Positions 26,928 through 36,744 of a DNA stretch of 64,000 nt are shown one piece after another (position 1 is the first letter of the stretch; every line of letters starts with the position of its first letter). The notes under the pieces were generated by a model. The model saw only the letters and a list, made by a program, of their open reading frames with translations. It was not told where the DNA came from and did not search any database. The translations under genes were made by a program, and so were the position numbers. The stretch comes from Acinetobacter kanungonis. GTDB taxonomy: Bacteria; Pseudomonadota; Gammaproteobacteria; Pseudomonadales; Moraxellaceae. Location: the NCBI RefSeq assembly GCF_009939195.1, contig NZ_JAACKC010000001.1, positions 489,665 to 553,664 on the forward strand, read 5' to 3'.

Positions 26928-28018
26928 AAATAATTAAAGAATTTTTATATTATTATGCCAAAACCTTTCGTGACATTGCCAAAAATAGCTCGATTTTAAC
27001 CACGATGATTTTGTCGGTATTGTTTTATAGCTTTTTCTATCCGACAGCCTACAAAGCCCAACATGCCGAAGCACTCCCAATTGTGATTGTGGATGAAGAA
27101 CAAAGCACACTGACGGCCAGTATTATCAACGCGGCGAGCAACAGCCCAAACATTCAAGTGCGTGCCGTCACGGGAAATTTTTCTGAAGCAGAAGCATTAG
27201 TCAAACAACAACGCGCTGATGGTATTTTGCTCTTGCCTGAAAATCTATCCAATAGTCTTCATCGCGGCGAAGTGGGTGGTGTCGGCTTATATTTAAGTGC
27301 AGCCTATTTTTTAAGAACCAAGCAGATTGGCTTGGGCTTAGCAACCTCCATCGAAAATACATTAGCAGAACGTGCAGAGAAATTTGGGCAGGTCTCACAT
27401 TTTTCCCCAGCGCTTTCAATTCATCAAATTCCCTTATTTAATACTCTTTCAGGTTATGGCAGTTATATTTTCCCTGCGATTGCGCCATTAATAATTCATC
27501 AGACCATAGTTTTGGGCTTGTGCATGTTGGTCGTATGTTATCGTAATACAGGTTGGCGAACTAAAAACACTGAATTTTGGGGCTTATTTGCTGCGGTGCT
27601 GAGCATTGGTTGCTTAGGCTGCTTCTATTTATTTGGTTTTACTTTCTGGCTTTATGATTATCCCCGTGGAGGAAACTTCACTGGAATGCTCCTTGCGGTG
27701 CCAATCTATATTGGTTGTGTGATCGGATTCAGTCTGGTTTTAGCGTCCTATCTGGATATTCCTGAACGTGCAGGACATCTGATTGTCTTTACCTCGATTC
27801 CGCTGTTTTTACTTTCAGGTGCTGCATGGCCACATGCCGCCATGCCCGAATGGATGCAGTACTTGGGTTTAGCGCTACCCTCCACCCAAGGCATTCAGAT
27901 GTTTATTCAACTCAATCAAATGGGAGTATCGACCTCTATGGTCGTACCGAAGCTCATTTATTTGGCGACCTTCGCTGCTGTTTGTTTGGTCTGGAGTTAT
28001 AGACGCTTAAAAAAATAA
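26924..28018 (+). CDS. ABC-2 type permease, second of two
   Basis: This 364-residue paralogue of the preceding gene has a first helix (TTMILSVLFYSFFYP), then PIVIVDEEQSTLTASI matching the same signature, a periplasmic domain, and C-terminal helices including GSYIFPAIAPLIIHQTI and FTSIPLFLLSGAAWP. The latter is the ABC-2 motif before the last helices. The pair with a HlyD adaptor and TolC duct should export an unknown substrate across both membranes. An AT-rich hairpin directly after the stop closes the operon. Confidence 0.87.
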   Translation: MKIIKEFLYYYAKTFRDIAKNSSILTTMILSVLFYSFFYPTAYKAQHAEALPIVIVDEEQSTLTASIINAASNSPNIQVRAVTGNFSEAEALVKQQRADGILLLPENLSNSLHRGEVGGVGLYLSAAYFLRTKQIGLGLATSIENTLAERAEKFGQVSHFSPALSIHQIPLFNTLSGYGSYIFPAIAPLIIHQTIVLGLCMLVVCYRNTGWRTKNTEFWGLFAAVLSIGCLGCFYLFGFTFWLYDYPRGGNFTGMLLAVPIYIGCVIGFSLVLASYLDIPERAGHLIVFTSIPLFLLSGAAWPHAAMPEWMQYLGLALPSTQGIQMFIQLNQMGVSTSMVVPKLIYLATFAAVCLVWSYRRLKK

Positions 28019-28050
28019 AGATATAAAATTAATCCAAATTTTATATCTTT
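28017..28050 (+). terminator. AT-rich hairpin ending the exporter operon
   Basis: AAAGATATAAAATT pairs perfectly with AATTTTATATCTTT around a six-base loop, immediately at the stop codon. The stem has 14 bp but few G-C pairs. Confidence 0.6.
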
Positions 28051-28106
28051 AATTACGATTCAACTTAAAATCATCACGTGGCATTAGTACATTCTAATGC
28101 CTCTGC

Positions 28107-28550
28107 TTAATTGGTTGAGGCACCGAATACTTTGACATCAAATTTACGTATTTTGTTACTGCCTCCAGCCTGATCAAAGCCAACATCGTATTGAACTAAG
28201 TTTTTATTGCCATAAGCATATTCATAACTCACCAAATACAGGCTGGGTTTGTCGCTTGATTTTTCAATGTATTTCGCTGCAATTTTCTTGTTGGTGATTT
28301 CTTGCTGCGGAATCGATTTAGCAAATTTCCGCATCTCATGTTCATGCGCAATAAAATCTGCTTTTAATTCTGGTTCAAAATAAGTATAAAGCTGTTCAAA
28401 ATCTGTAGATTTAAAAGCAGCATAAGCTTGTTCTGCCGCTTGCTCTTGTGCTGCACTCGGATTTGGTAGTGCATCTTGTGCATTCTGACCCATTTTATCG
28501 CAACCCGCTAACGCAAGCATACTGCTTAAAATCAGAGCTTTTACTTTCAT
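28107..28550 (-). CDS. Small lipoprotein, unknown function
   Basis: This 147-residue protein has a type II signal peptide with a lipobox (LALAGC), so it is lipidated at Cys. The position after Cys is Asp, which in enteric rules would retain it at the inner membrane, but that rule may not hold here. The mature part starts with a Gln/Ala-rich helix and continues as an alpha+beta unit (FEQLYTYFEPELKADFI and VQYDVGFDQAG), resembling NTF2-like folds. I start at ATG 28550 with AAGG upstream rather than a TTG two codons earlier. I do not recognise a named family. Confidence 0.75.
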   Translation of the reverse strand: MKVKALILSSMLALAGCDKMGQNAQDALPNPSAAQEQAAEQAYAAFKSTDFEQLYTYFEPELKADFIAHEHEMRKFAKSIPQQEITNKKIAAKYIEKSSDKPSLYLVSYEYAYGNKNLVQYDVGFDQAGGSNKIRKFDVKVFGASTN

Positions 28551-28692
28551 TTTCAACCTTTACCCTCAGTTCATTGCCATAGTATATAAAAAATAAGCTG
28601 AATATATTTAATTCGTCACAAAGTTCAATGAGATCTTCTCTTCACACATCGAATATACAAGGACTCTGCACTTCGTTACTTTTGAAATAAAG

Positions 28693-28717
28693 AAAAGGAC
28701 GCCTAAGCGTCCTTTTT
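28693..28717 (-). terminator. Terminator of gyrA
   Basis: AGGACGC and GCGTCCT form a stem with a CTAA loop, 17 bases after the gyrA stop. A4/T5 flanks allow action on either strand. Confidence 0.85.
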
Positions 28718-28733
28718 CGATTTGGATTTATAC

Positions 28734-31715
28734 TTATTCTTCTTCAGATTCATTCAAATCTGATTCATTTTCAGTGTCATCTACAATCGTTTCTTCATCA
28801 ACTAAGGTTTCATTCGCCATTGCTGATTCAACAGACTCTACAGTTTCGACTTCATCTTCTTCGACTGCATCAATCGCCTCTACACCCACCAATGTTTCAT
28901 CATCACCTAAACGGATGAGACGCACACCTTGAGCATTACGACCTGTTTGTGCAACTTCTGAAGCACGAGTACGTACTAAAGTACCACCATCAGAAATCAA
29001 CATCAGCTCTTTGGTTTCATCAATCGCAACTGCACCCACCAACTCACCATTACGCTCCGAGGTCTTAATAGCAATCACGCCTTTACCACCACGTTTCTTG
29101 GTTGGGAAGTCATCTACTGGGGTACGTTTACCATAGCCATTCGCAGAAGCACACAGCACTTCGCCTGTTTCAGGTACCACAACTAAAGACACGATACGAC
29201 TGATGAAATTTGCATCGGTTGCATCATCTTCATCTGACTCAACTTCCTCTGCTTCATCTTGAGCCGAGCCCATGGTAACACGCATACCACGCACACCTTT
29301 GGCTGAACGACCCATTGCACGCACATCAGTTTCAGCAAAACGAATCGCCTTACCTTCATTCGAGAACAACATAATTTGCTGTTCGCCATCAGTAATCGCA
29401 ACACCAATCAAGGTATCTTCTTCGTTCAGCTCAATCGCACGTAAACCATTAGAACGTACATTACTGAACTGTTCAAGTTCGACACGTTTCACAGTACCTG
29501 AAGCCGTTGCCATAAACACAAAGAAATTCTTACGTAGGTTTTCAGTCATTTCTGCAAATTCAGCGACAATTTCATCGTCCAAATCAATTGCAGAAAGTTC
29601 AACACCTAACTCTTTCAGCTGCTTACGCAATGCATCTGATAACTCATCAGCATCTTCTGCCAAACCATCAAACGAAGCTTTTAACGCTTCATAATGGGCT
29701 TCGATAATGCTGTTTTCACGTAGTTTCACCACATTGGCACGTACAAAAGCTTTAAAGTCCGCTAAACGGTCTTTAAATTTCTTCGGTGCATCAATTACAG
29801 GTAAAATTGCGGTGATAGTTTCATCTGCTTCAAGTGGCAACAAGTTCACCATCGGGCGACCTTTCGCACCACGTGACGCTTGCGGTACTTCAAATACTTT
29901 CAAGCGATACACTTTACCGACATTGGTAAAGCATAAAACGGTCGCATGGTTCGACGTCACAATCAGATGCTGAATGTAGTCATCTTCTTTCATCGATGTT
30001 GCAGATTTACCACGTCCTCCGCGACGCTGCGCCGCATAGTCAGACAATGGTTGCGTTTTTGCATAACCCGTTTGCGAAACTGTTAATACCACTTGCTCTT
30101 CAGGAATTAAATCTTCACGGCAGAAATCAATACGTGATTCCACAATTTCAGTACGACGCGCATCGCCATATTGCTGAAGAATTAAAGCCAGTTCTTCTTT
30201 AATGACATTCATCAATAAATTGAAATCGTTCAGAATTGCAGTTAACTCTGCAATTTGACCTAGAATTTCGGTATATTCAGCATGAAGCTTGTCTTGCTCT
30301 AGACCTGTTAAGCGGTGCAAACGTAATTCTAAAATCGCACCCACTTGCGTTGGAGACAGACGATATACATTACCATCTAAACCAAATGGACGGTTTGGAT
30401 CTTCGCCTTCAATGACATCTGGACGAACCGAAACTGAACCAGCTTTCTCCAATAAAGCAACCACACCACCTGCAGCCCATTCACCTGCTTGTAAACGCTC
30501 ACGCGCTTCAGCTGGGTTGGCAGAGGTTTTGATGGTTTCGATGATGGCATCGATATTGGCTAAGGCAACCGTTAAACCTTCCAAGATATGACCACGTTCA
30601 CGCGCTTTGCGTAATTCAAACATGGTACGGCGTGTCACCACTTCTTGACGGTGACGAATAAATGCCGCAATGATATCTTTAAGATTCATTAACTTCGGCT
30701 GTCCGTTGTCCAGACACACCATGTTAATGCTGAAAGAGTTCTCAAGCTGTGTATTCAAAAACAGGTTGTTGACTACAACTTCTGCATTTTCGCCACGTTT
30801 TAAATCAATGGCGATACGCATACCTTCTTTATCAGATTCGTCGCGTAGTTCAGAAATCCCTTCTAGTTTCTTTTCTTTCACCAACTCAGCGATACGCTCA
30901 ATGGTTTTCGCTTTGTTGACTTGATATGGAATTTCAGTGAAGACAATCGTGGTACGACCTGTTTTTTCATCTTCTTCAAAATGGTATTTACCACGAAGAT
31001 GTAAACGACCTTTACCTGTACGGTAAGCATCCACAATACCTGATTTACCGTAAATAATGCCACCCGTCGGGAAATCTGGACCCGAAATATGCTGCATTAA
31101 ACCTTCAATCGTGATGTTCGGGTTTTCAGCATAAGCCAAGCAAGCATTCACGACTTCGGTCATGTTGTGCGGCGCCATGTTGGTCGCCATACCCACAGCA
31201 ATACCCGTGGTGCCGTTAATCAACAAGTTTGGAATACGCGTCGGCATCACTTGCGGAATGCGTTCAGAACCGTCGTAGTTGTCTTCCCAATCTACGGTAT
31301 CTTTTTCTAGATCCGCTAAAATTTCATGGGTCAGCTTTTGCATACGGACTTCGGTATAACGCATTGCTGCCGCGCTATCGCCATCGACAGAACCGAAGTT
31401 ACCTTGACCATCTACAAGCATATAACGCAAACTGAAATCTTGCGCCATACGAACAATCGTTTCATAAACAGCAGAATCACCATGTGGGTGATATTTACCG
31501 ATTACGTCACCGACAACACGGGCAGACTTTTTGTATGCTTTGTTGTAGTCATTACCCAATTCGTGCATTGCATAAAGCACACGACGATGAACAGGTTTTA
31601 GACCATCTCGTACATCCGGTAAAGCGCGCGATACAATCACGCTCATTGCATAATCCAAATACGAGTGCTTGAGTTCATCCTCAATGGCAATCGGTCTAAT
31701 TTCCGATACGCTCAT
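28734..31715 (-). CDS. gyrA: DNA gyrase subunit A with a large C-terminal-domain insertion
   Basis: This 993-residue subunit breaks and rejoins DNA in the GyrA2B2 enzyme. The catalytic tyrosine is in [11 protein letters not shown] (Tyr120). The quinolone-determining region reads [13 protein letters not shown] with Ser81 and Glu85 intact, so no common resistance change is present. The GyrA box is QRRGGRGK (about 563-570). In the C-terminal beta-pinwheel, residues about 642-730 form a helical acidic insertion between TAILPVI and [10 protein letters not shown]. These two segments are adjacent in E. coli GyrA. A second acidic linker spans 815-835. By memory, A. baumannii GyrA is about 904 residues, so the insertion accounts for the difference. 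The frame is intact. Confidence 0.97.
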   Translation of the reverse strand: MSVSEIRPIAIEDELKHSYLDYAMSVIVSRALPDVRDGLKPVHRRVLYAMHELGNDYNKAYKKSARVVGDVIGKYHPHGDSAVYETIVRMAQDFSLRYMLVDGQGNFGSVDGDSAAAMRYTEVRMQKLTHEILADLEKDTVDWEDNYDGSERIPQVMPTRIPNLLINGTTGIAVGMATNMAPHNMTEVVNACLAYAENPNITIEGLMQHISGPDFPTGGIIYGKSGIVDAYRTGKGRLHLRGKYHFEEDEKTGRTTIVFTEIPYQVNKAKTIERIAELVKEKKLEGISELRDESDKEGMRIAIDLKRGENAEVVVNNLFLNTQLENSFSINMVCLDNGQPKLMNLKDIIAAFIRHRQEVVTRRTMFELRKARERGHILEGLTVALANIDAIIETIKTSANPAEARERLQAGEWAAGGVVALLEKAGSVSVRPDVIEGEDPNRPFGLDGNVYRLSPTQVGAILELRLHRLTGLEQDKLHAEYTEILGQIAELTAILNDFNLLMNVIKEELALILQQYGDARRTEIVESRIDFCREDLIPEEQVVLTVSQTGYAKTQPLSDYAAQRRGGRGKSATSMKEDDYIQHLIVTSNHATVLCFTNVGKVYRLKVFEVPQASRGAKGRPMVNLLPLEADETITAILPVIDAPKKFKDRLADFKAFVRANVVKLRENSIIEAHYEALKASFDGLAEDADELSDALRKQLKELGVELSAIDLDDEIVAEFAEMTENLRKNFFVFMATASGTVKRVELEQFSNVRSNGLRAIELNEEDTLIGVAITDGEQQIMLFSNEGKAIRFAETDVRAMGRSAKGVRGMRVTMGSAQDEAEEVESDEDDATDANFISRIVSLVVVPETGEVLCASANGYGKRTPVDDFPTKKRGGKGVIAIKTSERNGELVGAVAIDETKELMLISDGGTLVRTRASEVAQTGRNAQGVRLIRLGDDETLVGVEAIDAVEEDEVETVESVESAMANETLVDEETIVDDTENESDLNESEEE

Positions 31716-32136
31716 GCATACTCCTTGTTATACAAGCAAAGCAGGAATTCTGCCCGCATTTATATATCTTAAATCTTGCAAAAATTTAACCCAGAAAACT
31801 GAGCTAAAAAACTAAAATACAGCCGCGAATTTTAGCATATTTTATGCCTTTTAGGTGCGGATTTAGATGAGTTAATTTCGTTTGTTTTCCTTTATTTATC
31901 GGCTTTTTTTTAAACACTTTCTGCACAAAATTTAAGTTGAAATATGTGCTTTTTCCAACGTCGTTCAATCCCACACCAAACTCAAATTAAACTCTTGTTT
32001 TTATTATATTATTCACAATTTCAAGCTTCTATATATAGAGCTTAACCTTTCTACCCAACAAAACACATGCCTAACTTTTATCCTCCTTCCAGCCTTTCAT
32101 ACTCTAAATCACATGCATCCAATAAACTTGAGGCAT
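31716..32136. other. Intergenic region upstream of gyrA
   Basis: About 420 AT-rich bases with no supported gene. The minus strand carries TATGCTAAAAT near 31828-31840, a possible extended -10 for gyrA. A near-palindrome centred on CTATATATAG lies around 32028-32045. Confidence 0.4.
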
Positions 32137-32164
32137 AAAAAAACGCCCTTTTCGGGGCGTTTTT
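32137..32164 (-). terminator. Terminator of etfBA
   Basis: AACGCCC and GGGGCGTT form a GC-rich stem with A7/T5 flanks, 19 bases after the etfA stop. Confidence 0.88.
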
Positions 32165-32182
32165 AGAACAATTGTTCAGAAA

Positions 32183-33118
32183 TTAGATTTTAGACACTAA
32201 TTCAGGAACAACAGTGTTCAAGTCACCGACTAACCAGTAGTCAGCAACTGCATTGATTGGCGCTTCTTCATCTTTGTTGATCGCAACGATCACTTTAGAG
32301 TCTTTCATACCTGCCAAGTGCTGAATCGCACCAGAGATACCTACAGCGATATAAAGGTCAGGCGCAACAATTTTACCCGTTTGACCAACTTGCATGTCGT
32401 TAGGAACGAAGCCAGCATCTACCGCAGCACGTGAAGCACCTTGAGCAGCACCAAGCTTGTCTGCTAATGGATCAAGTACTTTGTGATAGTTCTCACCAGA
32501 ACCTACACCACGACCACCAGAAACCACGATACGAGCCGCTGTTAATTCAGGACGTTCAGATTTTACGATCTCTTCAGCAACAAACTTAGAGATACCAGCA
32601 TCTTTTGCTTCGCTTACCGCTTCAACCGCAGCAGCACCGCCTTCAGCAGCAACTGGGTCAAATGCTGTACCACGAACGGTAGCTACGACAATTGCTTCGT
32701 CAGATTGAACAGTAGCAATAGCGTTACCTGCATAGATTGGACGCTTGAATGTGTTTGCAGATTCAACAGCAATGATGTCTGTGATCATGCTGACATCAAG
32801 AAGTGCAGCAACACGTGGAAGAATGTTTTTACCCGTAGTTGTAGAAGCAGCCAATACGTGCTTGAAGCCACCTTTAGCAACGTCAGCAACTAAAGCTGCA
32901 ACGTTTTCAGCCAATTGGTTTGCATAAGCAGCGTTGTCAGCAAGTAATACTTTGCTTACACCAGCAACTTTAGCCGCAGCGTCAGCCACTGCTTGCGCGC
33001 CTGAACCTGCTACCAATACAGTGATATCACCACCGATTTTTTGTGCCGCAGCAACAACGTTTAAAGTTGCACCGTTAAGTGTCTTGTTGTCGTGCTCAGC
33101 GATTACTAAAATACTCAT
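32183..33118 (-). CDS. etfA: Electron transfer flavoprotein alpha subunit
   Basis: This 311-residue subunit binds the FAD of the ETF heterodimer. ETF collects electrons from acyl-CoA and related dehydrogenases and passes them to ETF-ubiquinone oxidoreductase. The C-terminal FAD domain is clear: VVSGGRGVGSGENYHKV, GASRAAVDAGFVPND, QVGQTGKIVAPDLYIAVG and GISGAIQHLAGM. The length is typical. It lies 17 bases after etfB in a two-gene operon. Confidence 0.97.
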   Translation of the reverse strand: MSILVIAEHDNKTLNGATLNVVAAAQKIGGDITVLVAGSGAQAVADAAAKVAGVSKVLLADNAAYANQLAENVAALVADVAKGGFKHVLAASTTTGKNILPRVAALLDVSMITDIIAVESANTFKRPIYAGNAIATVQSDEAIVVATVRGTAFDPVAAEGGAAAVEAVSEAKDAGISKFVAEEIVKSERPELTAARIVVSGGRGVGSGENYHKVLDPLADKLGAAQGASRAAVDAGFVPNDMQVGQTGKIVAPDLYIAVGISGAIQHLAGMKDSKVIVAINKDEEAPINAVADYWLVGDLNTVVPELVSKI

Positions 33119-33135
33119 GATTTTATCCTTCTGTA

Positions 33136-33888
33136 TTAGATCACTTTCGCTTCGTTTTTCAATTTTTCAACAAGTTCATCAACAGATTTCACTTGTACGC
33201 CAGCTTTACGGTCAGCAGGTGGTTCAACTTTAACTGTTTTAAGTTTAGTTGCTGCAGTAACACCGAAATCAGCAGGTGACTTAGTATCAAGCGGTTTTTT
33301 ACGCGCTTTCATGATGTTTGGAAGAGCAGCATAACGTGGCTCGTTCAAACGTAAGTCAGTCGTGATGATTGCTGGAAGTGACAATTCAACAGTTTGTAAA
33401 CCGCCATCAACTTCACGCGTCACTTGTACTTTGTCGCCATCAACTTTAACTTCTGATGCGAAAGTACCTTGACCTGCACCGAGAAGTGCACCAAGCATTT
33501 GACCGACTTGGTTAGAGTCGTCATCAATGGCTTGTTTACCAAGAAGGATTAGTTGTGGTTGTTCAGCTTCAACAACACCTTTCAGGATTTTAGCAACTTC
33601 CAAAGCACCAAGTTGGCTGTCATCAGCTTCAACTAAGATACCGCGGTCAGCGCCAAGTGCCATTGCAGAACGAATTTGTTCTTGAGCTTCTTTAGGACCA
33701 ATAGAAACAACAACGATTTCTGAAACAGTTCCTTTTTCTTTTAAGCGAACCGCTTCTTCCACTGCGATTTCACAGAATGGGTTAATTGACATCTTAACGT
33801 TAGTAAGGTCTACCCCACTATTGTCCGGTTTAACGCGAACTTTAACGTTGGCATCAACCACACGTTTTACAGCAACAAGAGCCTTCAT
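33136..33888 (-). CDS. etfB: Electron transfer flavoprotein beta subunit
   Basis: This 250-residue partner of EtfA binds AMP and contacts dehydrogenases. Features are the N-terminal [19 protein letters not shown], the [19 protein letters not shown] block, and the recognition loop region [19 protein letters not shown]. It is first in the operon with etfA. The ETF dehydrogenase (ETF-QO) gene is not in the window. Confidence 0.97.
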   Translation of the reverse strand: MKALVAVKRVVDANVKVRVKPDNSGVDLTNVKMSINPFCEIAVEEAVRLKEKGTVSEIVVVSIGPKEAQEQIRSAMALGADRGILVEADDSQLGALEVAKILKGVVEAEQPQLILLGKQAIDDDSNQVGQMLGALLGAGQGTFASEVKVDGDKVQVTREVDGGLQTVELSLPAIITTDLRLNEPRYAALPNIMKARKKPLDTKSPADFGVTAATKLKTVKVEPPADRKAGVQVKSVDELVEKLKNEAKVI

Positions 33889-34352
33889 GTAATCCTCGGC
33901 TGTTTTAGCAAAAGTAAATGTTGAGAAAAGTTAGATTAACTCTTCACTTAAAATTTTTTAGGTGTCCTATCTTGCAATGCGTATGGCATTTCGGTCAAGT
34001 CACAATTGCCGAATCGGCTGTAAAAATGCGTAAAAATGGCTGAACGTCGCGTTCAAAGTTTTATTTGCATACATTTCAATTCTAAAATAGCTTTTAAAGT
34101 GTATTAATTTTAAACATTGATTTTTATTATTTTTTTACTTTATTTACTACATAATTTTTTCTGATCAATTGCTGAAAATTCGGCTTGATCTGTTGACTCA
34201 AGCCAGCCAGAAGGACTGCAAAATGAAACAAATGACTTGTCAGTTTTGACAGAACCTTATTCCTGATTAAAATTTTATCCCCTGCCATATCAAAGTAGCA
34301 GTCCAATCCAACAGATTGCACCATTAGGGTAAAAATCTACTTTAGAAAATAC
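33889..34352. other. Intergenic region upstream of etfB
   Basis: About 460 bases without a credible gene. A 65-codon minus-strand frame (34127-34324) has atypical composition and no ribosome site, so I do not call it. The etfB promoter must lie near 33900-33990, but no clear hexamers are seen. Confidence 0.5.
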
Positions 34353-34383
34353 AAAAAAGCATGCCAATCAAGAGCATGCTTTT
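34353..34383 (-). terminator. Terminator of the LysE-family gene
   Basis: AAAAGCATGC and GCATGCTTT pair around a nine-base loop, ten bases after the stop at 34393. Confidence 0.82.
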
Positions 34384-34392
34384 AAGTTTCCA

Positions 34393-34998
34393 TTAATTGG
34401 CAATCAGCCAAGTGGCAGCCAGCATCAGTAAACCACCCGAACCAGCATCAATCCATTTTTGTTTTTTGGCATCTAACTGTGCATTTGCGGTAATTTTAGC
34501 AATGACCAGACTTAATCCACTATACACCACCAAACATAAGCCAATAAAAATAGACGATAAAATCAAACCTTGAGTGACAGTGTTTTCAGCCTGCCGAATA
34601 AATTGCGGCAAAATAGCAAAATAAATCAGCATGCCTTTTGGATTCAGTAAAGCCGTTAAAAAGCCTTTCGTAATTGGACTACCCGCAGCTGCTTTAGGTA
34701 CATGCAAAGTTTTGGTATTTAATACCGACTTTAATAAGCTAAATGCCAGATACAGAAGATAGGCAATCCCCAACCAACGTATGGTTTCAAACAGCACAGG
34801 AAAAGAAACAAGAATGGCGGCAATGCCAACGGCAACCAAAACTGAATGCACCACATAGCCCATGCATACACCAAGCGTCGCCATCATGCCTGCTTTTACG
34901 CCTTTCGCCATCACTTGCGAAAATATAAACAACATGTCGGGCCCTGGGGTAAACACCAGAGGTAAAACAGTCAGCGCAAACAATAAATAAACAGACAT
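34393..34998 (-). CDS. LysE/RhtB-family amino acid exporter
   Basis: This 201-residue inner-membrane protein has six hydrophobic segments. The signature FTPGPDMLFIFSQVMAKG near the N-terminus and the central LNPKGMLIYFAILPQF are typical of the LysE/RhtB family, which exports lysine, arginine, threonine or homoserine. It is divergent from an Lrp-type regulator, the usual arrangement for amino-acid-responsive control. The substrate is undetermined. Confidence 0.92.
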   Translation of the reverse strand: MSVYLLFALTVLPLVFTPGPDMLFIFSQVMAKGVKAGMMATLGVCMGYVVHSVLVAVGIAAILVSFPVLFETIRWLGIAYLLYLAFSLLKSVLNTKTLHVPKAAAGSPITKGFLTALLNPKGMLIYFAILPQFIRQAENTVTQGLILSSIFIGLCLVVYSGLSLVIAKITANAQLDAKKQKWIDAGSGGLLMLAATWLIAN

Positions 34999-35075
34999 AT
35001 CCTTTTCCCTTCCGAATAGACTGAAAGTGAAAATTAGTATCTGCGAATTTATACAAAATAGGATTGCAAATATTC

Positions 35076-35105
35076 TATAATTAGATTTAATTTTCGAATT
35101 TAATT
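35076..35105 (+). promoter_or_regulatory. Promoter/operator region of the Lrp-type gene
   Basis: A TATAAT (35076-35081) precedes two copies of ATTTAATT (35085-35092 and 35098-35105) spaced 13 bases apart, directly before the start at 35113. Lrp proteins bind AT-rich repeated sites, so autoregulation and control of the divergent exporter are plausible. Confidence 0.45.
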
Positions 35106-35112
35106 CTATTTT

Positions 35113-35607
35113 ATGAAATCATCTTCCAAGAATATTTTAATCAAGCTTGATCGTATTGATAAAAGTATCATTCGTGCTTTGCAACAGAATGGCCGGATTC
35201 AAAATAATGATTTAGCCAAAGAAGTTGGCCTATCGCCATCTTCCTGCCTACGTCGAGTCAAATTGCTGGAAGAAGCGGGTGTGATTCAGAATTACACTAC
35301 TGTGGTTGATCCACAGAAAATTGGTTTCCAACTGATTTTATTCTCACGCATTTGGTTGGTTGGACAAGATGCCGAAACCATTGATCGTTTCATTGAAGCC
35401 ATGAAAGAACTACCGCAAGTGATGGAGTGCTATATTATTTTGGGTGAATGCGATGCCATGCTAAAAGTGGTCGTGCCCGACCTAGAAAGTTACCGCAAAT
35501 TTCAGTCAACGCATTTGACCAAGAAAAATGGTATCACCAGTGTCAAAACCGATTTACCCAGTCAAATTATTAAACAAAGTTTTCAACTGCCGCTGGAAGA
35601 TTTATAA
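35113..35607 (+). CDS. Lrp/AsnC-family transcriptional regulator
   Basis: This 164-residue protein has an N-terminal helix-turn-helix (NNDLAKEVGLSPSSCLRRVKLLEEAGVI, about residues 33-60) and a C-terminal ligand-sensing RAM domain (AMKELPQVMECYIILGECDAMLKVV). These octameric regulators respond to amino acids. The divergent LysE-type exporter is the obvious target. The acetyltransferase gene follows eight bases later and may share the transcript. Confidence 0.93.
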   Translation: MKSSSKNILIKLDRIDKSIIRALQQNGRIQNNDLAKEVGLSPSSCLRRVKLLEEAGVIQNYTTVVDPQKIGFQLILFSRIWLVGQDAETIDRFIEAMKELPQVMECYIILGECDAMLKVVVPDLESYRKFQSTHLTKKNGITSVKTDLPSQIIKQSFQLPLEDL

Positions 35608-35614
35608 AAATTTT

Positions 35615-36175
35615 ATGCCAATACAACTCGAAAGTAAGCGCTTGATCTTAAGACCGTGGCAAGAAACGGATCGCTTGCCCTTTTATCAACTCAATGCTGA
35701 TCCTGCTGTGATGCGCTATTTTCCAAAATGTTTGTCGCAAACCGAAAGCGATCAATTGCTGGATAAGTTTCAAGCATTGATTGAACTGCAAGGTTGGGGA
35801 TTTTGGGCGGTCGAATTAAAAACTGAACAGCGTTTGATCGGTATGACGGGATTTCATCATCAGCCCGATCAATTTAGCTTTTCACCTTGTACTGAAATAG
35901 GTTGGCGTTTTGACAAAAACTATTGGGGACAAGGCTATGCGACAGAAGCAGCACAATTGGCTTTGAATTTTGCGTTTCAAACTTTACAGCTCAAAGAAAT
36001 TGTGGCTTTTACAGCGGCGATTAACCATGCTTCAATAGCAGTCATGCAACGTCTAGGTATGTTGTATCGACAAGAGTTTCAGCACCCTGCACTTAAAGCG
36101 GACAGTATTTTGCAAAAGCATGTGCTGTATGCCATTCAGCAAGCTGAGTTTTGCTCAAATATGCGCATTGCCTAA
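35615..36175 (+). CDS. GNAT-family N-acetyltransferase (RimJ/RimL type)
   Basis: This 186-residue protein begins LESKRLILRPWQETDR, as in the RimL subgroup. The acetyl-CoA site is WGQGYATEAAQLALNFAF and the downstream block is FTAAINHASIAVMQRLGM. The start at 35615 is chosen because the extra 29 upstream residues would overlap the regulator gene and are unlike the family. The substrate is unknown; relatives acetylate ribosomal proteins or small amines. Its 3' end overlaps the convergent gene by 21 bases. Confidence 0.88.
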   Translation: MPIQLESKRLILRPWQETDRLPFYQLNADPAVMRYFPKCLSQTESDQLLDKFQALIELQGWGFWAVELKTEQRLIGMTGFHHQPDQFSFSPCTEIGWRFDKNYWGQGYATEAAQLALNFAFQTLQLKEIVAFTAAINHASIAVMQRLGMLYRQEFQHPALKADSILQKHVLYAIQQAEFCSNMRIA

Positions 36176-36523
36176 AAAGTCTCGATGTACATGACTCAAT
36201 TCGATCAACTCATAATCTGATAAATCAAAAATTTCCCACACCGATTGAAAGTCATCCGTCGTATCCATAATCGGAATATAACTTGCAGAGACATTCCATG
36301 TGGTGCCATCCCAGACATAACACTTAAGCGTATCCTGCTGCATCGCTTGTACCATACCAGAAGTATTAATGCCTTCAATCACCGAATTTTCAGGCAACAA
36401 AGGTTGCACCTCAGGTAAGCAATACTCAATAAAATGTTTAATCTGGCGCAAACCATAGCCAGCAAAAATATCCTTTTGCACTTTATTTAGCTGATCATAT
36501 TTTTCTTGTATGTTTGAAATCAT
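36155..36523 (-). CDS. Uncharacterised small protein
   Basis: I do not recognise this soluble protein of about 122 residues. It starts MISNIQEKYDQLNKVQKD, with AGAGGA nine bases before the ATG at 36523; a longer frame to 36601 lacks a ribosome site. It has several Trp (YVWDGTTWNVS) and an acidic C-terminal half with ELIELSHVHRDFLG. The last 21 bases overlap the convergent acetyltransferase gene. There is no signal peptide or membrane helix. Confidence 0.65.
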   Translation of the reverse strand: MISNIQEKYDQLNKVQKDIFAGYGLRQIKHFIEYCLPEVQPLLPENSVIEGINTSGMVQAMQQDTLKCYVWDGTTWNVSASYIPIMDTTDDFQSVWEIFDLSDYELIELSHVHRDFLGNAHI

Positions 36524-36744
36524 GGTTTGCAATCCTCTTTCCATTTCGCTGTCCAAATCGCATTGGGTACTGACCTTCCTGTACCACACACTAAGCGACA
36601 CTTATACTTCATCTTTTGCTTTTTTATTATTCTACAATAGTACAAATATGCTCCTTTCATAGCTGTTGCCCTTGAGTGGAGCAAGTTCTGTACCAAATTA
36701 AAATCATTCATCGGAATGATGGACTTATATCTACACGGAAATTG

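Noticed and set aside
29272..29694. 140-codon plus-strand frame opposite gyrA
   Set aside because: Ser/Ile/Ala-rich translation typical of an antisense shadow of an acidic protein; gyrA is certain.
31950..32060. 33-codon frame in the region upstream of gyrA
   Set aside because: No ribosome site, terminator or recognisable protein features.
34127..34324. 65-codon minus-strand frame in the etfB/LysE gap
   Set aside because: No ribosome site, no recognisable features and unusual composition; chance frame in an AT-rich gap.
36520..36711. 63-codon minus-strand frame upstream of the 36155-36523 gene
   Set aside because: No ribosome site; it overlaps the likely leader of that gene.
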